Both the position numbers and the translations under genes were made by a program. From contig JADKAV010000006.1 of the NCBI GenBank assembly GCA_016719135.1, positions 62,001 through 126,000 of the forward strand: DNA of 64,000 nt, read 5' to 3'. Numbering within the stretch: position 1 is the first letter of the stretch; each line of letters begins with the position of its first letter. The notes below the pieces were generated by a model, which saw nothing but the letters and a program-made list of their open reading frames with translations, had not been told where the DNA came from and searched no databases. This document shows, piece by piece, positions 51,936 to 60,852 of the stretch. Source of the DNA: Micrococcales bacterium. GTDB taxonomy: Bacteria > Actinomycetota > Actinomycetes > S36-B12 > UBA10799.

Positions 51936-52496
51936 TCATCCCGGCTGGATGTAGTCCATCTGCCGGGCCACCCGGCGGGCCAGTTCATCGCCGGCGAACC
52001 GACCCACCAAGTGCAGTCCCACGTCGATGCCGCAGGCGATACCCCCACCGGTGACTACGTCTCCGCTGTCGACGACCCGCGCAGTCTGTCCACCGGGCAG
52101 ATCCAGTGCGTCGACATCCTCCCAGTGGGTGGTCCATTCCCGACCGGCGAGCAGGCCGGTGTGACCCAGCAGAAACGCCCCGGTGCACACGCTGGCCACG
52201 GTGCGCCCCGAACTTGCTGCGATCACCGCCATCAGTTCCACGTCGTCGAGAGCGGACCGCACGTCGATGACCCCGGGCACGATGACCAGCCCGTCCTCGC
52301 GCGCACGACCCGTCGGGCTGACGCGCACCCCGCCGTAGCTGGTCACCGGCTCCCCGTCGACGGTGAAGGCCACCATCGAGAAAGCCGCGGGTTCCCCCTG
52401 CCTTTCCAGCAGACGGTTCGCGGTCAGGAAAACCTCCCAGGGGCCGCTGAAGTCCATCAGGTCCATACCCTCGAACAACAGGAAGTCGACGTTCAC
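51936..52496 (-). CDS. DJ-1/PfpI family protein
   Basis: The 186-residue protein has the DJ-1/PfpI glutamine-amidotransferase-like fold: FLLFEGMDLMDFSGPWEVF and the nucleophile elbow ASVCTGAFLLGHTGLLAGREWTTHW, with the reactive Cys in VCTGA. Such proteins are amidases, isonitrile hydratases, glyoxalases or the sensor half of AraC regulators; no DNA-binding half is present. The stretch TTHWEDVDAL resembles isonitrile hydratase-type members. Its ATG overlaps the SGNH-hydrolase stop (ATGA). Confidence 0.85.
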   Translation of the reverse strand: MNVDFLLFEGMDLMDFSGPWEVFLTANRLLERQGEPAAFSMVAFTVDGEPVTSYGGVRVSPTGRAREDGLVIVPGVIDVRSALDDVELMAVIAASSGRTVASVCTGAFLLGHTGLLAGREWTTHWEDVDALDLPGGQTARVVDSGDVVTGGGIACGIDVGLHLVGRFAGDELARRVARQMDYIQPG

Positions 52497-53122
52497 GACA
52501 CCAACTCCTGGACCCGCAGCGCCAGTGCGTGTCCGAGGGCATGCTGGCCGTCCGGGTCCAAATGAATCCCGTCGACCGCGGACGGTTGCGCCACATCACC
52601 GGCGGCGAAGAACGGCGTCGACGTCTGCTGGCAGATCACCCGGAACTGCACCTCCAGTTCGCGGGACTCGGCGTCGCGGCCCTCGTAGAAGACGCCCATG
52701 AATCCCTTGGCCTGCACGATCGGGGGCGGCGAGACGACCAGGCAGCGCGGCGCACCCGCGCCAGGCCCAGCACCGCTGCGGTTCACGATGTCGATCAGCG
52801 TCCACAACCCCGAAGCGGAATGCCGGGCGGACAGCCCCAGCGGAACTTGCAGATCATTGGTTCCCAACATCAGGATCACCAGATCAACGGGGGCGTGCGA
52901 TTCCAGGATCGGACCCAACAGGGCGCGTCCGCTGCGAGCGTCCGCGTACGGCGAGTCGAACACCGTCGTCCTGCCCGGCAGCGCCTCGCTGATCACTGTG
53001 TGACCGGCACCGAGTTCGCCGGACATGACCTCGGGCCACCTGTCCGCGCGGTCGAACCGACCACCGGTGACGGGGTCGTAACCGTACGTCAGGGAGTCAC
53101 CGAAACACAGAACCACCGCCAT
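52493..53122 (-). CDS. SGNH/GDSL hydrolase
   Basis: A 209-residue lipase/esterase-like hydrolase: block I VVLCFGDSLTYGYDP (catalytic Ser), block III ILMLGTNDLQ, and block V VDGIHLDPDGQHALG (Asp and His). It resembles arylesterases of the SGNH family. ATG 53122 is preferred over a TTG at 53131 because TAGATT lies 8 nt upstream and the sequence begins directly with block I. Followed by an overlapping DJ-1-like gene. Confidence 0.85.
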   Translation of the reverse strand: MAVVLCFGDSLTYGYDPVTGGRFDRADRWPEVMSGELGAGHTVISEALPGRTTVFDSPYADARSGRALLGPILESHAPVDLVILMLGTNDLQVPLGLSARHSASGLWTLIDIVNRSGAGPGAGAPRCLVVSPPPIVQAKGFMGVFYEGRDAESRELEVQFRVICQQTSTPFFAAGDVAQPSAVDGIHLDPDGQHALGHALALRVQELVS

Positions 53123-53130
53123 AAGCGCCA

Positions 53131-53136
53131 AATCTA
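53131..53136 (-). promoter_or_regulatory. -10 box TAGATT of the SGNH hydrolase gene
   Basis: Reads TAGATT on the minus strand, 8 nt before ATG 53122, in the short gap after the SDR gene. Confidence 0.45.
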
Positions 53137-53146
53137 GCGCCGAGCC

Positions 53147-53959
53147 TCACCGGTGGTCGGACCGCCGGTTCATCCCGGACTGGTCGATCACCGACCGCCC
53201 GTGGAACGTCTTCATCCCGTCGAAAGCCCCCGCCCAGCGCGAGATCCGGTCGGACACGGCCGGTGGGAACGGCCTGATCAAGTACGCGGTGAGTACAGCC
53301 GGACGGTTGAGCAACAGGCGTTGCCGGTTGCGTTCCACTGCGTTCAGGATGCGCGTGGCGGCGTAGTCAGGGGTCAGTTCCGGGAAGTACCACGGGGACT
53401 TGGCCCCCTCGAACATCCCGGTGTTGATGACTTGCGGCATGACCACGGTCGTCCTCACACCGGGGGCGTCATCGGCCAGTTCGGTCCGCAAGGATTCGGC
53501 GAATCCATAGGCCGCGTGCTTGCTGGCCACGTAGTCGCTCATACCCGGCACCGGGGTCGCGCCGACCAGGGACGCGATGGTCACGATGTGTCCGCTGTTG
53601 CGTTCCACCATCGCGGGCAGGAAGGCCTTGGTGCACCAGAACAACGCCAGCACGTTGACGGCCATCGTCTTCTCGATCGCGTCGTCGGGCAGATCGATCA
53701 GACGGCGACCGCTGACAACACCAGCGTTCAAAATGAGGACATCGATCGGCCCAGTGCTCTGGGCCTGGGCATGAACCGCCTCGCGGTCGGTGACGTCGAC
53801 CACCGCGGTGGACATGCCGGTCAGTGACCGCAAGGACTCGGCGTCGATGTCCCATGCCACCACCTGCGCCCCGCGCCGCTGCGCCTCCAAAGCCATCAAC
53901 CGGCCGATCCCGGAACCGGCGCCGGTGATGAGAACCTTCTTGCCCTGCAACCGTGTCAT
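53147..53959 (-). CDS. Short-chain dehydrogenase/reductase
   Basis: A 270-residue classical SDR with cofactor motif TGAGSGIG, ILNAGVVSG, the catalytic Ser in TIASLVG and Tyr/Lys in YVASKHA, and a basic C-terminus (AVSDRISRWAGAFDGMKTFHGR) similar to membrane-bound retinol-dehydrogenase-like SDRs. ATG 53959 is 5 bp from the MEKHLA-like gene stop, so they are co-transcribed. Substrate probably lipophilic (inference). Confidence 0.85.
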   Translation of the reverse strand: MTRLQGKKVLITGAGSGIGRLMALEAQRRGAQVVAWDIDAESLRSLTGMSTAVVDVTDREAVHAQAQSTGPIDVLILNAGVVSGRRLIDLPDDAIEKTMAVNVLALFWCTKAFLPAMVERNSGHIVTIASLVGATPVPGMSDYVASKHAAYGFAESLRTELADDAPGVRTTVVMPQVINTGMFEGAKSPWYFPELTPDYAATRILNAVERNRQRLLLNRPAVLTAYLIRPFPPAVSDRISRWAGAFDGMKTFHGRSVIDQSGMNRRSDHR

Positions 53960-53963
53960 GGAT

Positions 53964-54380
53964 TCACCCTTCCACGGGTTCCGTGCTGTCGAAAACTGCC
54001 GCCTGGCCGCACACCGTGCCCTGCTCATCGGTGACCGGCCAGACCGTGGCGTCCAGGATCCGGAAGCGCCGGCCTGACGCTGCGATCCGGACGCCGGTGT
54101 ATCCGCGCACCACGGTCTGGCTGTTCAACGCCGCAGCCCGTTCGGACCTAGCCTCCGGCGGCGCAGTAAGTCGCGACGGCGTACCGAGCAGGGGCCGTTG
54201 CCACAAGCGCACTGCGGCCTGGTTGGCGTACACGAACACAGGATCGGCGGCGGTGTCGTGACACAAGACGACGCCTGAGAAATCATCGAGGTCGTCCGGG
54301 GCACACAGTTCTTCGCCCAGTGCCAGGGCATAGGACGCCGCGATCAACCGTCGCCATTCTCCTGGATCAAGGCTGGTCAT
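53964..54380 (-). CDS. MEKHLA domain protein (PAS-like)
   Basis: The 138-residue protein matches the MEKHLA domain, a PAS-related sensor known from plant homeobox and bacterial proteins: RRLIAASYALALG, VVLCHDTAADPVFVYANQAAVRLWQR, LPS-like RLTAPPEARSERAAAL, then GYTGVRIAASGRRFRILDATVWPVTDEQG and GQAAVFDS. It stands alone without an output domain, as in many bacteria. Located just upstream of an SDR gene; ligand unknown. Confidence 0.8.
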   Translation of the reverse strand: MTSLDPGEWRRLIAASYALALGEELCAPDDLDDFSGVVLCHDTAADPVFVYANQAAVRLWQRPLLGTPSRLTAPPEARSERAAALNSQTVVRGYTGVRIAASGRRFRILDATVWPVTDEQGTVCGQAAVFDSTEPVEG

Positions 54381-54401
54381 CGCGGAACTCCCCGCGAGCT
54401 C

Positions 54402-54995
54402 TCAGGGCAGCTGGGTCGGGGTCGGGGTCGCAGTCTCAGTTGCCGTCGCGGTGGCCGTCTCGGTAGCCGTGGCCGTGGCAGTCTCGGTGGCCGTGGCAGT
54501 CGCGGTGGCCGTCCTCGTCTCGGACCTCGTCACCGTCTCGGTGCTGGTCGGGCTCGGCGACTCCGAGGGATCCGTGTCGGTCCCACCACCACCGCTGGTG
54601 AAGAAGAACGCGAGAGCTCCCACGACGACCAGCAGTCCCAGAATCCCTGCGATTATCCAGCCCACCGGGGAGCTCTTCTTCGGCGGTGGCGCGCCTTCGA
54701 CCCACTCCATGTACAACACCGAGCCCCGCGGAACCCAGGCCCCCGGCAGCGGGTTCTGGGCCACGATGCGAGCGGCCGGCTGACCCGGCACGGGCTGTTG
54801 CCCGGCGAACGAGGCCGGCGTCTGCCCCCATTGCGTGGCTACCCCGGGCAGCGGCTGGTCGGCCACCGCCTGCACCTGGAACATCGGCGCGAGTCCGCTC
54901 TGGCCGACAACGTTGAATGCCACTTCCGGGCTCAGACCCACCGTCTGTGGCACCTGCACACTGTCGACGGGATTCTGCGGCCACGTGCTGGTCAT
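54402..54995 (-). CDS. PASTA-like membrane protein with Thr/Ala repeat tail
   Basis: The 197-residue protein has an N-terminal PASTA-like domain (VPQTVGLSPEVAFNVVGQSGLAP, ending QNPLPGAWVPRGSVLYMEW), which in other proteins binds peptidoglycan, one transmembrane helix (GWIIAGILGLLVVVGALAFFF) and a Thr/Ala/Glu/Ser/Pro tail of about 60 residues made of TATATATE-type repeats. The order is odd: kinases place PASTA after the TM. Topology is therefore unclear. The tail is encoded by a GTCGCGGTGGCC-like DNA repeat. Start ATG 54995. Confidence 0.65.
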   Translation of the reverse strand: MTSTWPQNPVDSVQVPQTVGLSPEVAFNVVGQSGLAPMFQVQAVADQPLPGVATQWGQTPASFAGQQPVPGQPAARIVAQNPLPGAWVPRGSVLYMEWVEGAPPPKKSSPVGWIIAGILGLLVVVGALAFFFTSGGGGTDTDPSESPSPTSTETVTRSETRTATATATATETATATATETATATATETATPTPTQLP

Positions 54996-55067
54996 GTTGT
55001 TCCCTTCACCGGACGTTACCGAGCACGCTAGCGGTTTGTGGGCACCGCACACCGGATCAACATCACC

Positions 55068-55073
55068 TAATGT
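55068..55073 (+). promoter_or_regulatory. -10 box TAATGT of the ceramidase-like gene
   Basis: TAATGT, 6 nt, then ATG 55080. Confidence 0.5.
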
Positions 55074-55079
55074 CGGGGC

Positions 55080-55754
55080 ATGGTCGACGCGGTTCCGGGC
55101 AGCGGGGACTGCGAAGCGCATATCGAACAGTGGGGGCAGCCGGTCCTTCTGCTCACGTCCGCGTCCTACATCCTCGCGGGCCTGTTCGTGGTGTGGTTCG
55201 CCCATCGAAACAGGGCTCCGGTTCCCCGCGCCCTGGTGTGGTCGTACGCCACCGGACTTGTCCTCGCCGGACTGGGCAGCATGGACTACCACGGCCCGAG
55301 CGTGGGTCCACAACCTCTGCTGCACGACGGGGGGCTGGCCATAGCTCTGGTGGCAGCCCTGGCAATCGACCTGAGCGTGCTGCAGTTCCGTCGGATCCGG
55401 GTCCTGGCGATCCTGTTGGTTGCTGCGCTGGCGGTGATCGCCGTGGTTCCCGCTATCAGCCCGGCACTTGCCGGAATCGCGGCGATCGGGCTGGTCGTGG
55501 CCGAGGTTTCGGTGTACTGGCGCGGACTGCGACCGCTCACACCCGCCCTGTGGGCAGTCGTGGCCAGCCTGCTCCTCGGCGCGGTCGCCTTCGCACTGAG
55601 CCGGACCGGGGGCCCGCTGTGCGACCCCGACTCCTGGTTCCAAGGCCATGGTGTGTGGCACGTACTCACAGCGGTAGCGCTGGGTCTTTGGGCGGTCACC
55701 GCGCTGCAGCATTCGGTTACTGACGACAGGCACACAGTGCTCGAGGGGCGATAG
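55080..55754 (+). CDS. Ceramidase-like (CREST superfamily) membrane protein
   Basis: A 224-residue seven-helix membrane protein. GSMDYHGP in an early helix, LLHDGG in the next loop, and WFQGHGVWHVL near the end provide the Ser/His/Asp/His/His set of the CREST superfamily (alkaline ceramidases, PAQR receptors, hemolysin III), which are zinc-dependent membrane hydrolases. The likely substrate is a lipid amide or ester. It ends with TAG directly before the acyltransferase ATG, so they are coupled. Confidence 0.7.
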   Translation: MVDAVPGSGDCEAHIEQWGQPVLLLTSASYILAGLFVVWFAHRNRAPVPRALVWSYATGLVLAGLGSMDYHGPSVGPQPLLHDGGLAIALVAALAIDLSVLQFRRIRVLAILLVAALAVIAVVPAISPALAGIAAIGLVVAEVSVYWRGLRPLTPALWAVVASLLLGAVAFALSRTGGPLCDPDSWFQGHGVWHVLTAVALGLWAVTALQHSVTDDRHTVLEGR

Positions 55755-57038
55755 ATGAACCGGACGATCAACTTTCTGGTGCGGGCAGCCACCAACACCG
55801 CCTTCCGCTCAGTGCAGGTGCGTCGCGTGGCGCCGGAGCCCACCGGGGCGGCGCTGGTCCTGGCCAACCACGGTGGCGGGCTCGGCGACATCCTCACGGT
55901 GATCGCCGGGTGCAGCCGATTCCCCCGCTTCTTGGCCCGAGACATCATCTGGAAGTTCCCCGTGGCACGCAGCGTCATGGACAGCGTCGGCGCGATCCCG
56001 GTGTCCCGGCGTCAGGACCACGGGGCATCCGCGGACAACTCCGGGCTCTTCGGGGCGGCCTGGGCTGCGCTGTCCGACGGCGACCTGTTGGCCATCTATC
56101 CCGAGGGTGAGAGCATCGCCGAGCCGCGGCTGGCACCGCTGCGAACCGGAGCGGCGCGCATCCTGCTCGGCGCCTGGGAACGCGGGACCGATGTGTGGAT
56201 CGAACCAATGGGGCTGCACTACTACGACATCTCCGTGCTGCGCGGACGCGGATTCGTGCACGTGGGAACGCCGGTCCGGTTGAGCGAACTCGTCGGTGAA
56301 CTGCCAAGCCCCGCGACGTCGGAGAATCGCGCGGCGGTCAGGGCCCTCACAGAACTGATCGCGCAGCGGTTGAGCAAAGTCGTGGCCGAGTACTCCGACT
56401 GGCGGCAGCGCCGGGACTACGAATCCGCCGCCACGGTTTACCTCACGGATAAGTCCGACCGGACAGATGCCGACTACGGCGACGTCGCGATCACCGCCGA
56501 GGCGATCAGTCGGGCACCGGCGGATCTGCAGGAGGACGTCGTCGTTGCATTGCGGGCCTACGTCGCGTTGCTGGAGTTGCTGGGCGTGCGCGAAGGGGAG
56601 ATCCCGCGGGTTGCCGTGGCCCGGCGTCGACTGGCGGGGCGTACGGCCCAGCTGTTGGTCCTGGCTCCCGCGGCCGCATACGGACTGGTGATCAACGGAC
56701 TACCCATGGCGGGCCTGCGGACCATCAGCATCACGGGTGTGGCACCGGCCACCGCCGCCAGCCTGAAACCAGCCTTCGCCCTCATCGCGTTCCCCGCCGT
56801 GTGGTCGGCGCTCGGATGGTGGGGCTACCGGCGGGCGGGGGTCGCGGGAGCTGTTGGGATGGCGGCCAGTGGCCCGGCGAGCCTCGCGGCGACCGTCACG
56901 GTCGCGGAGAATGCCCAGCTCAGTTTCCTGCTGGCCAGGGCCGTTCGGCGCGCCGAGGGGCCGGTCCTGGAGCGACTGACCAATGCTCGTCGACAGCTCG
57001 TGGAGACGGTCAGGGCTGCTGTGCAGGAATCCGGCTGA
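55755..57038 (+). CDS. PlsC-like lysophospholipid acyltransferase
   Basis: A 427-residue membrane acyltransferase. Block I is LANHGGGLGDIL (His and Asp with five residues between, as in the subgroup with NHPNxLLDP); block III is YPEGES. A C-terminal region with two or three hydrophobic helices follows. It transfers an acyl chain to lysophosphatidate or a related lipid. It is cotranscribed with the ceramidase-like gene, suggesting a lipid-remodelling pair. The 3' end overlaps the convergent hydrolase gene by 29 bp. Confidence 0.8.
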   Translation: MNRTINFLVRAATNTAFRSVQVRRVAPEPTGAALVLANHGGGLGDILTVIAGCSRFPRFLARDIIWKFPVARSVMDSVGAIPVSRRQDHGASADNSGLFGAAWAALSDGDLLAIYPEGESIAEPRLAPLRTGAARILLGAWERGTDVWIEPMGLHYYDISVLRGRGFVHVGTPVRLSELVGELPSPATSENRAAVRALTELIAQRLSKVVAEYSDWRQRRDYESAATVYLTDKSDRTDADYGDVAITAEAISRAPADLQEDVVVALRAYVALLELLGVREGEIPRVAVARRRLAGRTAQLLVLAPAAAYGLVINGLPMAGLRTISITGVAPATAASLKPAFALIAFPAVWSALGWWGYRRAGVAGAVGMAASGPASLAATVTVAENAQLSFLLARAVRRAEGPVLERLTNARRQLVETVRAAVQESG

Positions 57039-57891
57039 GGAACTGCAGCATCGCCTGCTGGATCTGGGCCTGAGCCTGCTCACGGCTGATCGTCGCCTGC
57101 CCGTCCCCACGCTGTTCCCCGTAGTCGCCGAAGAACGCGTGCGTCCCGCCTTGGATCTCGACGTATTCGGCACCTGCTGGCAGGGAATCCTTACTCGCCT
57201 GGATGTCGTCGGGCGTGCTCAATCCGTCCTCGCTGCCCGAGATGCTCAGCACGGGAATGTCCAGTGAACTCTGGTCGCCGATGGGGAACGACCCGAGCAG
57301 GATCAGGCCGGCGGCGTCCTGGGTCTGACCCGACACCACCGCACCGCCCAGTGAATGCCCAGCCACCACCCACTGACTCACCTGCGGATCAGCGGCTCGC
57401 GCATCGGCGACGATGTCACCCACGGTGAAAGCGATACCCAGCGGCGGCTTGGCGATGTACACCGGATACCCGGCTTGCACGACAGGCTCGAAGATCGACT
57501 GGTAAGCACGCGGATCGACCAGAGCGCCTGGCATGAACGCCACCCCCGTGGTGCCGGGCTGGTCGGGTTCGAGCAGGATCCCGGTGCTGGATGTCTGAGT
57601 CGCTGCGGGAGGCGCCGGATCAGCCGGGTAAGGCGCCAGCCAGAACGTCGCGGCCGCCAGCCCGAGACCCGCTGCCGCTGCCAGCCAGCGGAACGCCGCC
57701 CGCAGGGTGCCGGATTTGGGAGTGGAGCCTGCGAAAGCCCACGTGACCAGCCCGACGCCGAGCAGCGCCACGACAACCAGCCAGAGCAGATATGCCGGAT
57801 GGCCAGCGGTGATCGCTGACCCTGATCGGACCACCGCCGCCGCGACCGCAACAACCAGTGCGAATCCGGGGACCGCGCGGCTGAGCGTCAC
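57010..57891 (-). CDS. Membrane-anchored alpha/beta hydrolase
   Basis: From GTG 57891 the product has 293 residues: three N-terminal transmembrane helices (FALVVAVAAAVV onward), then an alpha/beta-hydrolase fold with VAGHSLGGAV (Ser nucleophile), SGSEDGLST (acid) and GGTHAFFGDYG (His base). This resembles a family with a dienelactone-hydrolase-like C-terminal half. The GTG overlaps the previous stop (GTGA). Substrate unknown. Confidence 0.75.
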   Translation of the reverse strand: MTLSRAVPGFALVVAVAAAVVRSGSAITAGHPAYLLWLVVVALLGVGLVTWAFAGSTPKSGTLRAAFRWLAAAAGLGLAAATFWLAPYPADPAPPAATQTSSTGILLEPDQPGTTGVAFMPGALVDPRAYQSIFEPVVQAGYPVYIAKPPLGIAFTVGDIVADARAADPQVSQWVVAGHSLGGAVVSGQTQDAAGLILLGSFPIGDQSSLDIPVLSISGSEDGLSTPDDIQASKDSLPAGAEYVEIQGGTHAFFGDYGEQRGDGQATISREQAQAQIQQAMLQFLSRIPAQQP

Positions 57892-58100
57892 CGACGGTGT
57901 TTCCACAGGTACGCGATCGGCCCGACCGGCTGAACGAGCAGCGCCAACGCCCACAAGCCCTTCCTGCCGTGGACCTCGGCTGCCGGACGGAACGCGAGGT
58001 CAGCCGCTGCGGTGGCCGTCAGCGAGAGCTCGATGCTGGCCACGGTGAGCAGCAGCGCCTTCTGGGCCGAGGTCAACTCCGACCATTTCTTACTGGACAT
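57888..58100 (-). CDS. PLDc_N-like small membrane protein
   Basis: A 70-residue protein with two hydrophobic helices: WSELTSAQKALLLTVASIELSLTATAAADL and ALALLVQPVGPIAYLW, the pattern of stand-alone phospholipase D nuclease N-terminal (PLDc_N) proteins. It has a strong GGAGGAGG site. It overlaps the end of the basic-protein gene by 11 bp and the downstream hydrolase by 4 bp, so it lies in the middle of a three-gene unit. Confidence 0.8.
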   Translation of the reverse strand: MSSKKWSELTSAQKALLLTVASIELSLTATAAADLAFRPAAEVHGRKGLWALALLVQPVGPIAYLWKHRR

Positions 58101-58689
58101 GTCCGCCTCCTCCTTCGGGTGGGGCCACTCCCTGCCCCCCGGGGGCCCCGGGGGCGGCGCGCCCCGCCCGCCGGGGGGGTCTGGCGTCGCGCTTGGCCTG
58201 GCGCCGCGCGCCCTGTGCCCGGGTGTCCGCCCGGCGCCGCTCGGTGCGCGTCGACCGGTTCTTGGCGTCCCCGCGCTTCTTGGGACCTGTTCCCTTCGGA
58301 ACGGGCTTCGCTGCCGGCCTGGCACCAGGCTTCTGGCCCGCCTTGGCCGCACGGGCCGCTTCGAGTCGCTCCTGCTTGAGTTCCTCTGCGCTCTCGCGTG
58401 CCAGTTCGGACAGCCGCCGGCTCACCCGTGCCAACGCGTCTTCGAAGACCTCGGCCTTGTCGCGGGCCCGCTGATTCTTCTTGAACGACTTGCCCCGGCC
58501 ACCACTGCCCGAAACTCCTCTGGCCGCCCGCCGACGGTACTTGCCGGAGTACTTGTTACGGGCACGCCGGATGCGCGCGTGCAGCGCCGCCACCTGGTCC
58601 TCGTCGAGCTCGGCCATCGCCTCCTTGCTCGTCTCGTGGATGAGCAGGCGCTCCTCGGTGTTGAGGATGGCGAGTTGGGACTTCTTCAT
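58090..58689 (-). CDS. Highly basic Arg/Lys/Ala/Gly-rich protein
   Basis: A 199-residue protein. The first 90 residues form a charged helical domain (MKKSQLAILNTEERLLIHETSKEAMAELDEDQVAALHARIRRARNKYSG), seen in other actinobacterial proteins of unknown function; the rest is Lys/Arg/Ala/Pro/Gly-rich and probably disordered nucleic-acid-binding sequence. A GGAG site precedes ATG 58689. It heads the three-gene unit with PLDc_N-like and hydrolase genes. Confidence 0.65.
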   Translation of the reverse strand: MKKSQLAILNTEERLLIHETSKEAMAELDEDQVAALHARIRRARNKYSGKYRRRAARGVSGSGGRGKSFKKNQRARDKAEVFEDALARVSRRLSELARESAEELKQERLEAARAAKAGQKPGARPAAKPVPKGTGPKKRGDAKNRSTRTERRRADTRAQGARRQAKRDARPPRRAGRAAPGAPGGQGVAPPEGGGGHVQ

Positions 58690-58861
58690 CTGGGCAGCTC
58701 CATCGGTCTGTAGGGTCAGTTGACACCATTGAGCAGCGTTCCCAAAGCGGCCTGCGGGCGACCGGATCATGAACATGTCATGAATTACCGTCAGTCGGTT
58801 CATCAAGAATTCACCCGGGCGCGAGTATTAGGCTGCCAATCTGTCACCTGGAGGAACGCAC

Positions 58862-60048
58862 GTGGACTGGACTCTGATCACCATCATCTTGTTGGTGGCA
58901 GCGGCGCTCTTGTTCGACTTCACCAACGGTTTCCACGACGCCGCCAATTCCGTGGGCACCGTTGTCGCGACACGCGCTCTACCGGCGTGCTACGCACCGG
59001 CCTTCTCGGCCTTCTTCAACTTCCTGGCACTGTTCGTCGTTGGCACCGCCGTGGCCAGCACGGTCGGCAAGACCGTCAAACCGGAGTTCGCCAGCGAGGC
59101 GGTGATCTTCGCGGCCTTGTTCGCCGCCATCGCCTGGAACTACATCACGTGGTACATCGGCATGCCGTCCTCGTCGAGCCACGCCATCATCGGTGGCCTG
59201 GTCGGTGCGGGACTGGCCGCCGGGGGTTTCTCGGCGCCATCTCGTGGAGCAGCGTGCAGAAGGCCGCCATCGGCATCATCGCCAGCCCGCTGGTGGCGTT
59301 CACGATCGCCTTCATCCTGATGTACATCATCTACTTGCTGCAGAAGATCTTCAAACTTCACGACAACCACCCGACCTTCAAAGGACTACAACTCGTCTCG
59401 GCCGCGGGGCTGTCGTTCGGACACGGCGCAAACGACGCCCAGAAAACGATCGGTGTGATCGGGGCCCTGCTCGTGGGCGCCGGCTACGCGCAGACCTCCG
59501 CTGACGGCTCGAACATCTCGGTGCCGCTATGGGTCGAAATCGCCGCGTACACCGCGATCGCTCTGGGAACCCTGTGGGGCGGCTGGAAGATCATCGAGAC
59601 GATGGGCCTTCGCATCACCACGCTGCACGCCAACTCCGGCGCGGCGGCCAACCTCGGCGCCACCACCGCGATCTTCGGTGCTACCGCGATGGGTGCGCCG
59701 ATCTCCACGACCCAGGCCGCTGCCAGCTCGGTGATCGGCGCTGGGGTCTCCTCGGGCAAAGGTGCCAACTGGAAAGTCGTCGGCGAAATGGTCACGGCAT
59801 GGGTCCTCACCATCCCAGCGGCCGCGGGCATCGCGTACGGCATGTTCTGGCTGACACAATTGCCCACCGTGCTGGCCTGGATCGTCGTAGGTGTCAGCGT
59901 GATCGCCTTCGGCAGTTGGGTGGTCTGGGCTATGCGCAACACCATCCACGCCAGCGACATCGAGGCGGAGCTGCCCTCCGAGAAGGAACTCGACGAGTTC
60001 GACCAAGACCCCACCCCGCACCTCAGGGGCAAGGGCCCCGTCGATTAG
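58862..60048 (+). CDS. Pit-family inorganic phosphate transporter, frameshifted
   Basis: About 395 residues with ten transmembrane helices. LFDFTNGFHDAANSVGTVVATRAL and, in the second half, LSFGHGANDAQKTIGVI are the duplicated Pit signatures. The frame changes at the G5 run 59222-59226; one more G restores GLAAGGFLGAISWSSVQKAAIG. GTG 58862 has a GGAGG site. It should import phosphate (as metal-phosphate) with protons. No PhoU-like partner is next to it; an ISL3-type element follows the stop by 120 bp. Confidence 0.88.
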
Positions 60049-60168
60049 GCAATCCACGGTCCTGGCCGTGTGATTCGATCCGCGAGGAATCTCGTGGAGT
60101 GCAGGTTCCAGCGCTTTGCGGGACTGGTCAAGCGGGTCGATCAGCAGCGTGAGTGGAACCGTGAAACC

Positions 60169-60852
60169 GGTGCTTCGGATTTGGGCTGCGGGACCCGGGG
60201 CCGGGTCAAGCAGCCACCGGTGGTGCGCCTGACGGATGTACCGGTGTTCGGGCGTCCGGCGGTGGCGGCCTGGCGCAAGGTTCGCCGTCCTGCCCTAACA
60301 GGGTGTGTGTGGGGGTCGTGGACCACCAGTGATGCCCGGATCGCTGCGCCGCGGGGCTCGGTGACCCACCACAGGTCGGCACGTATCGGCGGGCGGTGTC
60401 GGTGGTGGCCGCGGCTTTCCTCGAAACGACTGCTGACCAGCGGTTCGGTCCAGCCTGGCCATCAGATGGGGGCCACCGGTGGCACCCTCGGCTCCGCTGC
60501 GGCCCCCATCTGATGGCAGAAAAGGGACATAAGCCCCAGAGTGCACGCCGTGGCCATCACATCGGGGCCGCCGAGGGCCTCACCGCCCCCGCCGCGGCCC
60601 TCATGTGATGGCGGTGAGCCGTAGATGCTCTGGTGGCAGGGGCGTCTGCGAAACATTGGCCACGTGGGGCTGTGACGGGCATGCCGTCCACGACACGATG
60701 TTGGCCTACGGTCAGCTGCTGGTCGACAATCCCGAGCGGATCGCCCCGATCCAGGCGATCGGGATGGACCAGACGCTGTCCAACCGGGTCGGGCAGTACC
60801 GCACCCAGCAGTGGACGACCACGTTCGACTCCCCCCTGAAATCCGAAGGGCC
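60169..60852. mobile_element. ISL3-family-derived element, copy C (684 bp) with perfect target duplication
   Basis: Flanked by a perfect 8-bp direct repeat GTGAAACC (60161-60168 and 60853-60860), as expected for ISL3 transposition. Ends are GGTGCTTCGGATTTGGG and the complement of GGCCCTTCGGATTTCAGG. Inside are a zinc-finger part (GCGTRGRVKQPPVVRLTDVPVFGRPAVAAW), the region SDARIAAPRGSVTH, the double hairpin (60458-60517 and 60553-60612) and VHDTMLAYGQLLVDNPERI. Frames are disrupted, so no transposase is made. It is the best-preserved of the three copies. Confidence 0.88.
60458..60612. repeat. Double hairpin inside copy C
   Basis: Hairpin 1 has perfect 17-base arms GCCATCAGATGGGGGCC and GGCCCCCATCTGATGGC. 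Hairpin 2 has GCCATCACATCGGGGCC and GGCCCTCATGTGATGGC. A 35-base spacer containing GGGACATAAGCCCC separates them. Same position relative to the transposase remnant as in copies A and B. Confidence 0.88.
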
